This document shows, one piece after another, positions 56,155 through 64,000 of a DNA stretch of 64,000 nucleotides; position 1 is the stretch's first letter, and every line of letters starts with the position of its first letter. Location: the NCBI GenBank assembly GCA_004009845.1, contig RMBW01000025.1:275249-339248 (forward strand), given 5' to 3'. The position numbers and the translations under genes were made by a program. The DNA comes from Davidsoniella eucalypti. Lineage: Eukaryota; Ascomycota; Sordariomycetes; Microascales; Ceratocystidaceae. The notes under the pieces are model-generated. The model worked only from the letters and a program-made list of their open reading frames with translations. It searched no databases and was not told the origin of the DNA.

Positions 56155-58177
56155 CTAGGCGCATGGACTCTGTAGTGCCTCCATTTCACCTCTAATCTCT
56201 TGGCAAGATACTTCTTTCTTTCCGAAGTAGCTTTTTGACAAAGCTGGTCCGGAGTGGTCTCTCATTTCTGGGGCACGCCCAGGGATGGAAAGATTCCTTC
56301 CGTTGATGGCACAGTGGACAGTTTCTTTCCACATCCGTATGTTTGAACCGGTCATGGTACTCCAAAAAGTCGCCATGACCTGTCCGGGCAGTTAGGATCC
56401 GCCCCACCGTAGATCTGTGCTTGTCTTTAAACCAGTCCCCCTTGTAGACAGTCTTTGTTTCAAAGCGAACCCCAAGGTGCTTCCTCGGCTGGCACTCCGC
56501 TATCCATGATTTGAAGTCGGCATTTAACTGTGCGTTTTTCCGTCTATGGGCGGAAGCAAGGGACATATGGTCACGGTCGAGGTCCACAAGCTTATTATTG
56601 TACACCCTTGTTTTGCCAACTTGTCAACTAGCTCGTTGCCAGGAACATTAGTGTGCCCTGGGACCCATCTGATGCCACCGACTGCTAGCTCTACACGCTC
56701 AGTGCCTCCTTTCCACTCATGGAGTAAGCTTCGGATCTTGTTGACAGCCTTTTGAGAAGTTCCATTCTCACCCGCCATATTGGAGATGCGTTGTGCAACA
56801 CCTAAATTGTCAAGGCACAGATATAGACTGCCTGCATCGGGAGGAGCATGCTTGATGGCCGCTTGGACTGCATTGTCCGCAGCAATAGCCTCTGTGTCGG
56901 CCACTTCTCGTAAAGAGCCACATGACCCTAGACCTTCACACAGTTTGATGCCCTCATAAAAGACTGCCCAGCCAGCCCCTGTCCTGCCCTTCTCATCACG
57001 AGAACCATCGGAGTAAACCCATAACGTTTTCGGGTCTGCCTCAGCCACCTCTTTCAAATGATGTTTGGCGGCTTCTTCTTTGTCTAGTTACGGTGGCAGA
57101 CAGTCACGGGGGCCCTTTTCTTCTGGGAAGAGTCTGTTCGACTCTTTAATCGGCACCGGTAGCAATTTCTTGTACACATCGATGTCTCCTTCTATCTCTG
57201 TGATGCACAGCGGGTGCCGGGAGTCTACCGTGGAAGCCCGAATGGCGGCGGCTCTATCAAGGTCCTTCAGTATCATCTCCATGTTTGGGAACGAGGAGAG
57301 GATGTGCAAAAGCCTAGTTGGCGTGGTACAGTACACTGGCAGTGCGGCCCTCAGGGCAGCTCTCAAAGCTACCTCTAGCTTTTCTTTCCCTTTAGCTTGC
57401 ATGAAGGGAGACCAGGTGGAAGAGGCATACGTCAGTTGGGGGAGCACGCAACTCCTTACAGCATGTAGCAGACTCCTCACTGGGGTTCCTCGGTACACTC
57501 CCGAGATAGCTCGGAGTGCGTTCATGGTTCTCTTGGCTTTAGCAGTGACCTGCTTTGCGTGTTCCAAAAAGTTGAAGCCGGAATCCCACCATACACCTAG
57601 CCACCTTAGAGACTTGGAAGGTTTTAGTAGTCCTCCACAGGGGAGCGTAACTGGACTCATGGAGGAGCATCCTCTTGTTCGGCAGTGTAACAGTCCTGTT
57701 TTGTCCCAGTCTAGCGAAAGACCATTGTCCCTGCACCATTTCTCTATCTTCAGGGTTCCATTAATGGTTTCCACATTAACTGAAATGTTCTTAGATGAGA
57801 CGAAACGAGGCCATCGTCAGCGTAGGCCAGACCCCAAACCACCGCATGTAGGCTCGTCATGTAAAGCATGTACAGGATGGGTGAGGCCGGCGAGCCCTGT
57901 GGCAGACTGCCTCCGACTTTCCTGGTGACCGGTTGGTCTTCTTCTATAGAGAGGGAAACTTCCGTCCGGTGAGAAAGATTCCACCTATTTGACTATTGAC
58001 GTTGGCCAGCCTTGATTTCTGAGCCTTTGAACAGCCTACCCCATTTCACGGCGTCGTCGAAGGCACCCTTGATGTCGTAGGTGACAAAAGAGGTTATCTC
58101 TCCATACTTGGATCGTCCCTTAATCTTGTCTGCTAGCAACAGTGTGAGGTCCGTAGCTGCCCTTCTTGGTACTGCGA
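56155..58177 (-). mobile_element. 5'-truncated LINE, RT-RNase H part
   Basis: Minus-strand LINE copy. From 58177 downward: RT fragments (AATDLTLLLADKIKGRSKYG; motif A with a small duplication, TYDIKGAFDDAVKWGRL), then the thumb region (WCRDNGLSLDWDKTGLL, SLRWLGVWWDSGFNFLEHA). RNase H follows (LWVYSDGSRDEKGRTGAGW, ADTEAIAADNAV, LCLDNLG, PGNELVDKLAK). After a frameshift near 56590 comes a C-terminal zinc knuckle (CPLCHQRKESFHPWAC). The 3' non-coding end probably extends to about 55850. The fragments at 21037-21676 and 28392-29403 belong to this family. Several frameshifts make it inactive. Confidence 0.88.
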
Positions 58178-58268
58178 ACAACAACAACAACAACAACACA
58201 ACAGAAACAACAACAACAATAACAACCACAACATCAGCAACGACAGATCAACAACAACAACAACAACG
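58177..58268 (+). repeat. (AAC)n-rich tract between two head-to-head LINEs
   Basis: Imperfect AAC repeats start precisely where the left LINE loses similarity to its copy at 28.4-29.4 kb (after ACTGCG). The right LINE begins shortly after. Confidence 0.85.
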
Positions 58269-58388
58269 AATAAGCCTTCATAGCATGCACGTTTGAAATT
58301 GGTACTTTAGTTGTTACGATAAATTTTTTTTTTTTGCGATATAAATCATCTGATTTTTAAATTTTTCCCTGATACCCACTGTCCCGAG

Positions 58389-59962
58389 ATGACACCAAAG
58401 TCTTCTCCAGAGAGTCATCTCTCGATGTCCCAGACCTGCGACGAAGCGATGCTAGACGCAGGCGACCTCCCTCCCGACCTACCAGACCTCGAGGAAACAT
58501 ATTTGCAGGCCAAACAAAAGTATGAAGAAGCGAAACGCGTCATGGCAGTGGAAAACGCGACTAGCCCGGACACCCAGTCCAAAGACACTGACACCACCAC
58601 TAAGGACACCGCCATCAACGATCCCATCGAACCAGAGGAAACGGATAAGACCAAGAACGCTTCGAGCAACAAGACTTTTGATGACGCCCAGCCTTCGGAG
58701 AGTGCCAACTCCGAAGAAACTGCACCACATGGAGATAAAGGCAAAAGAAGCCTTGTCAGCCTTATGGACGAGGCTGTCACCGCCACCATCGCGAACTTGC
58801 AAAAGAACGCGTCGGTGATGTCGGAATTTTTGACAGCCATGGAAGAACTCTGCAACAAGACCCTGGAGAGTTCGGGACGCAGAAAATGCCGAAGTTTTCA
58901 ACATCACGTCAAGCTACAGCTTAAAGTGGCCAGAAACTCCGTCAACAAGTTAGCGAACGGAGGCTTCAACGCATCCACCAAGAAGGCACTAGCTAAGAAG
59001 GACAAAAAGGAAGACCACACCAATCAGGACTCCGAGCCTAAGAAGGACACTGGAAAACACGCCAAGAACGATACAGGAAAGCAAGCCAAGAAGGACAACG
59101 CCACCAAGCCGGCCAATGGGGCCAAGGACAGGAGACATCTTTTCCTCCCGGAACCAGCACTTGGGCCATAAGTAACTGCTGCTGGGGCTAAACCAGGGCA
59201 GTCGGCGGACATCTCCCCAGCCCCAAAGAAGCCCTCAAGACCCTCTGCTGGAAATCGCTACATCATCGAACTCTTCCAAGACTCTGCGTACACAGGAGTC
59301 GACCCGGAGATCTGCAGGAAGAAACTCAACCGGGACCTCTTTAAAGGAAAGGAAAATATTACCCGGATGACCAAGCCTGGAAAGAGGGACTTTGCTTTAA
59401 CTTTCGACACACCTCCCTCCAAGGAGACGCTAGAAATGGTTCGACTCACAATCGGAGCCAAGCAGATTGATAAGGAAGAAAGATGGGCCAAGTTTGTGAT
59501 CAAGAATCTCCACGGGAGAATCAGAGACTTCTCTGGCTTGAGAGACTTGGAGGAATCCGACGTCATGGATGAGGTGAAGAAGGCCTTCGGCGGAGAAGTC
59601 AAGGCAGCGCACTGGAGAAGCTACGACGATGACCCAGAGTATAAACACCTCAGGGTACTGATTAATGCCCCAGACAGACTCTTACACAAGATCATCATCA
59701 TGGGCAAGGAACATCTAGTTCGGCAACAGAGCGAAACCCCCTCCCTCCCCCCAGCTGTCGGAGATGTTTCCGCGCGCACCCGACAAGAACCTGCGGCTTT
59801 GCACCTCGCTGCCCTCTCTGCTCCGGGAAGCACACAGCAGAGGAACACCACGTACAGAACCCCTGCAACCAATCGGGACACAAGGACTGCGACTGTAAGG
59901 TCAAATGCCCAATCTGTGGAGACAAGCACTCGGCGGTCACATGCGTGAAGGCTCGTTTCTAA
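58389..59962 (+). mobile_element. LINE ORF1 (gag-like RNA-binding protein), broken
   Basis: First ORF of the near-complete LINE. From ATG 58389 the frame has acidic and Lys-rich segments (KKDKKEDHTNQDSEPKKDTG), an in-frame TAA at 59169-59171, then continues with GNRYIIELFQDSAYTGVDPE and a conserved region ending near 59700 (YKHLRVLINAPDRLLHKI). A frameshift at about 59740-59790 leads to the C-terminal zinc knuckles: CPLCSGKHTAEEH, CNQSGHKDCDC and CPICGDKHSAVTC. It ends VKARF, TAA 59960-59962. Such proteins bind element RNA in the transposition complex. The ORF2 ATG follows the stop with no gap. Confidence 0.82.
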
Positions 59963-62900
59963 ATGATGAACGCTCTCCAGAACTGCAATTCAGGAGTCCA
60001 GACCATGCTGCGAATTATGCAAGCCAATGTTCAGAGGAAAGCAACAGCCCAGAAAGCAGTTCTACAAGAGGCCCACAGAAGAGGAGTAGAGGTGGTGATG
60101 ATACAGGAACCCCCTAGTCAAGGGGGCAGAACGTCCATACACCCGGAATTCGAGCAGATGATGCCTGTAGGAGGAAACACAAATGAGAGGAGAAGATCGA
60201 TTTGCTTTGTCAGGAGGAGAGAAACTAGCAAATTCGAAGTATACAATGACGCCGCCATACCTCCGCACCCGGATGTTAGTGCAGTAGTGTCAACACTAAC
60301 ACACCAAGGCCGAAACATCAAGATAGTGGGGATATACAACGCCGGCCCGGGGAGCGCCAGAGAAAATGAGGCTGTAGGCCTACTAAGAAGCCTCAGGATA
60401 GGAAGGTCGGAAAGATGGGTCATCATGGGTGACTTCAACTTACACCACAGCCGCTGGATAACAAGGAGAAACAGCAGTCGGAGTCCCAGAAAAGACAGCT
60501 GAAGACCTGATAGAGTGGTGGGAGGGGTGCGGCCTACTACACTTAGGAGACCCGTCCACCCCCACTCACAAGAAAGGATACGTTATCGACCTGACCCTTG
60601 TCAAAGGCAACCTACTGCAAGACGTGGTTCGCCTCCATGCAGATGCCTCCCTAGATTGCGGGAGTGACCACTACCCGAGAATACTGGAAATACACAGCCC
60701 GGCCCCATTCAGTCCAACCAAACAAAATGCTGGAGAGAGATGGACGAAGAGAAGTTCAACAAAGAGTGCCAAAGGATAGCGACGGACGATATGGCACCTC
60801 TCCTATCCTATCAAGGACAACACAATCCACACAGCGGAACTCGAATCCTTCGCGAGCACACTACTTGCCAAGATGCAGCAGTGCTATCGCTACATCAGCA
60901 ACACCTACTCGATTAGTCAAGGGGACAGGTTATAGATGGTGGGGGCCCGAATGCCGAGAGGCCAAACGAGAACTCTCTCAGGGCAAAGACAGACACACCT
61001 CGCTACTCCGCCTGGTGAAGAGCGGAGCTACCAACCTAACGGATGACCTCACCCTAGCAGAAGGTGTCTATAAGACTGCAACAGCACACTTCAACAACAC
61101 AATCGCCAACGCTTGTCGCGAATTTTTCAGAAATGTGGTTTCCACTCTAAACTCGCCACAGAAGGCCTTCCATGCCGCGAAATGGCTCATCAGACCCCAG
61201 AAGTCCAGATCCCCTGCCCTGAAGAAAGCCAATGGAGTGATGGCCGAGACCTCAGAAGACAAACTGCAAACTCTGCGAGACGCACACTTGAAGGGCAAAG
61301 GTCTCCCAGACATAGACCGACCTACAGTAAGAGCAGACCTCAGTGAAAGATGGACACCCATAGAAGAGGAGGAGGCTAGAGAGGCGGTTTTTCAAACCTC
61401 TGAACACAGCCCCTGGAGAAGACCGTATTCGGAACAAGGACCTTGCCAACAGCTGGCCCTTCCTTGGGAGAATAATCACACACCTCTTCAATCTCTGCCT
61501 GAGCACAGGCTACCACCCTCAATGCTTCAAAATGGCGGTTCTGGTCGCCCTCAAGAAGCCTGGGAAAAAGGACTACAGTGACCCAGCCTCATATAGACTC
61601 ATTTCGCTACTATGTACGCTGGCCAAGGCACTGGAGAGGATCGTAGCTAGCAGACTGGCCCGCGAATCGGTGAGAAGACGTCTCTTTGTTGGCAACTACA
61701 CCTGCGCTTTACCAAGAAGATCTGCGTCAGACTTGGTAACAGCACTCGTCAGCGAAATCAAAGAAGATCTCAGAAAAGGGAAAGTGGCAGCACTCCTCAC
61801 ATTCGATGTCTCTGGATGGTAGCCAGACTTGTGGAACAAAACTGGCCCCCATACCTGACCAAATGGACTCAATCTTTTCTTGAAGGACGAAAGGCCCAGG
61901 TGGTGTTGGACGGAGTGAAAGAGACACCTGGCCCGACATCAGGCAGCTTACCACAGGGCTCGCCAGTGTCACCCATTCTCTACTCACTGTACATGGCCCC
62001 CCTCTTCACCGGAAATCCAGTCAAGCTGAAGGGATATATGGATGATGGGGGCCTGGAAAGTCACGGATGACACTCACGAAGGATGCATCGCCCAGTTGAA
62101 GGACCACCTAGCAGCCACGACCAGATGGGCCACGGAAAACGGCCTAAAGCTAGACCAGAAGAAATTCGGCCTCATCCACTTCTCAAGAAGGACAAAGAAG
62201 AAAAGAGGAGAAGATGACAACCCCGCTCTACAGGTGACCGGTCTCCCAGTCATAGAGGCAACACAGAAGGACAAAGCACTAAGGTGGCTAGGAGTATGGT
62301 TTGACAGAAAACTGGCTTTTAAAACCACACGTGATTGAAACAGCAAAGAAGCTAGAGAGGAATGTCGCCGCTTTGCAAATCCTGAAAGGGTGCAAGCATG
62401 GCGCTCCAGTAGAAGAAATCATTAGAGTGGTCAAAGCTATCTTCGTGCCAATCATCACATACTGCGCAGCCGCCTGGTGGGTCGCAGGTGAACACGGCAA
62501 CAAAGGCAAGATTGACACTATCTCCAAAGCCTTGAGGAAAGCACTACTGGCGGCACTGCCGGTCTACAACACCACACCTACAGCACTTCTCCACATGCTC
62601 GCAAATCTGCCTCCAGTGCAGATTCTCCTAGACTATGCAGTCAAAAGGGAAGCCGTTAGATGGTATCAACTAGACCCAATGCACCCACTCATGAGAGGAG
62701 TCATCCTAAGATCGGGAGCGGTCAGACAGGCCCTCCCCCACATCAGGGATTTACTGAGCAGCCTTGGGAAATCTATTGTTGCATACGGAACTTTCGACCC
62801 AGTTCCAGCCACAGCAGACACCCCACCACCAGAAGCCATTCTGGTGGGCCTAGACAAAGCAGCAGCCGCAGCAAGACACCAACAACTACGACGAACGAGG

Positions 62901-63841
62901 CCACCTACTGATGTGTGGTTGTATACAGATGGGTCAAAGATGGAAAATGGATGGACAGGGGCAGGTTGGACTGCCTCACAGGGTACAAATCTCCTGCTCA
63001 AGGAAACGAAAAGTGTGGCAGCATGAAGGAAGTCATAGACGCTGAAATCATAGCCATCTTACGAGGACTTGAAAACCTGGAGATGGCGTCCCTGAAGGAC
63101 TGTGATACAGTCTGGCTTTGCCTGGACAATCAAGCGGCAATCACCCGCCTGACCAGCCCGAAGAATAAACCAGGCTCATCACAGGCTGAAGTGGACAGAG
63201 CACAAACCATCATCCAGGCCATTAAGACGAAGCGCCGGAACAGAAAGGTACACTGCATATGGGTACCTGGACATGAAGGTGTAGTTGGAAATGAAGAGGC
63301 GGACAAACTAGCCAAGGCAGCGGCAGTGAACCCACACCCGGGACAGTCTAGACAGGAACTCAGAATGTATGAGGACCCTGACATGAAAATGTCAGTCGCC
63401 AAAGCTAGGAGGAGGATACATGAAGGACAACAAGAGGACTTTGAAAGGTGGTTTAGGAACCAGGCGGCCATTAGAGATAATGAAGAACGCAGAACCCTGG
63501 GTTTCCCCAATCTGAAGCGTTCAGCCGTACCAGGAGGACCGAGAAACATACAAGGAAAGGTTTTAGCCGCTCTATCTGGGCACGGCGATTTTAAGGACTA
63601 CCATACCGTCCGAAAGCACGAGAATGCAGTCCTCACATGTGCCAGATGCGGAAAAGACAAAGATAGGACTCACTTATGGACCTGCCGAAGACGAACCAGA
63701 CCTTGGAGCACCCGATTCACCCTAAAGCTGCCTTGCCACGTTCAAGGGGAGACGGACGCTAGCCAAAGCTCTGATACGGGACGAAGAACAAGCCAACTAT
63801 CAGGGCTACAGTCGTACAATCACCTTGTAAGACCTTTCTGA
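59963..63841 (+). mobile_element. LINE ORF2 (endonuclease-RT-RNase H), broken
   Basis: APE-type endonuclease: LRIMQANVQRK, VVMIQEPP, VIMGDFNLHHSRW; after a frameshift near 60470, IDLTLVKG and GSDHYP. A basic linker (YRWWGPECREAKREL) follows. The RT has PASYRLISLLCTLAKALERI, a motif A cut after TFDVSG (about 61815; roughly eight codons with the AFD part missing), LPQGSPVSPILYSLYM and KGYMDDGGLES. Thumb (LRWLGVWFDRKLAFK), then RNase H: VWLYTDGSKMENGWTGAGW, DAEIIAILRGLE, LCLDNQAAI, GNEEADKLAK. C-terminal knuckle CARCGKDKDRTHLWTC. Frameshifts also lie near 61400, 62060, 62335 and 63000. Layout is that of Tad1-like fungal LINEs; clade assignment is by domain order only. About 160 bases of 3' flank follow the last stop. 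Confidence 0.88.
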
Positions 63842-64000
63842 TGGAAAATTTATACAGGGGTGGGGAAAGGATGAGGATGTGAGGGACATGAAGCCCGGGA
63901 GCGGACGCCAGGTAACTGGATAGAGCTCGGTCTTTTAATACAAGGCGTGAGAAGAGAAAATGGTGCTCAGAAAAATCGAGATACATGTACTCAGTGGGTT
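63842..64000 (+). other. Probable 3' UTR of the LINE
   Basis: Non-coding sequence after the ORF2 stop. No poly(A) tail or target-site repeat appears before the window ends. Confidence 0.45.

Noticed and set aside
1..64000. CRISPR arrays, bacterial operons, ribosome-binding sites or rRNA genes
   Set aside because: None seen; introns and gene structure are eukaryotic, and no spaced identical repeats occur.

Overview
The window looks like nuclear DNA of a filamentous ascomycete (Pezizomycotina). Introns are short (about 55-100 bp), with GT-AG ends and CTAAC-type branch points. Leaders are pyrimidine-rich, and the conserved proteins (a DHX35-type helicase, glutathione reductase, an Scd6/Sum2-type LSM14 protein) are fungal in style. 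I cannot fix the genus; a sordariomycete is a guess.

Layout. 1-6488: AT-rich, almost gene-free, with one degenerate exon near 1.6-1.8 kb. 6489-15579: a conserved block of four spliced genes. The DEAH-box helicase (-) and glutathione reductase (+) are divergent across a ~1.1 kb promoter. A small GPI-anchored secreted protein (-) ends tail-to-tail with glutathione reductase. The LSM14/FDF RNA-granule protein (+) follows.

16.8-64 kb: a repeat-rich accessory compartment full of broken genes. It holds a kinase-like pseudogene; LINE fragments of at least two families; fragments of three luciferase-fold flavin monooxygenase copies; remnants of an UNC93-like transporter and of a WSC-domain protein; a truncated GNAT; and two copies of an unrecognised cysteine-containing protein family. 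A ~2.9 kb inverted duplication (about 22736-25632 and 41860-44783) brackets ~16.2 kb. Each arm carries its own TATA box and an intact, unrecognised ~348-codon ORF. Between the arms lie a tRNA-Arg(ACG), a CxxC...HxxxxH zinc-finger ORF whose leader has tandemly duplicated introns, degraded coding-like tandem repeats, and a P-loop NTPase plus restriction-endonuclease-fold protein of the Crinkler/RHS-like type broken by one in-frame TGA.

The right end (56.2-64 kb) has two head-to-head LINEs around an (AAC)n tract. One is 5'-truncated. The other is nearly full length, with ORF1 zinc knuckles, a TAA|ATG junction, and endonuclease, RT and RNase H domains, but several frameshifts and a damaged RT motif A make it inactive.

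The conserved block supports RNA metabolism and redox homeostasis. The accessory block shows no working pathway. It reads as a fast-evolving compartment shaped by retrotransposition, segmental inversion/duplication and gene decay, with a few intact GC-rich orphan ORFs as the most interesting survivors. All calls come from reading the sequence; no database search was run.
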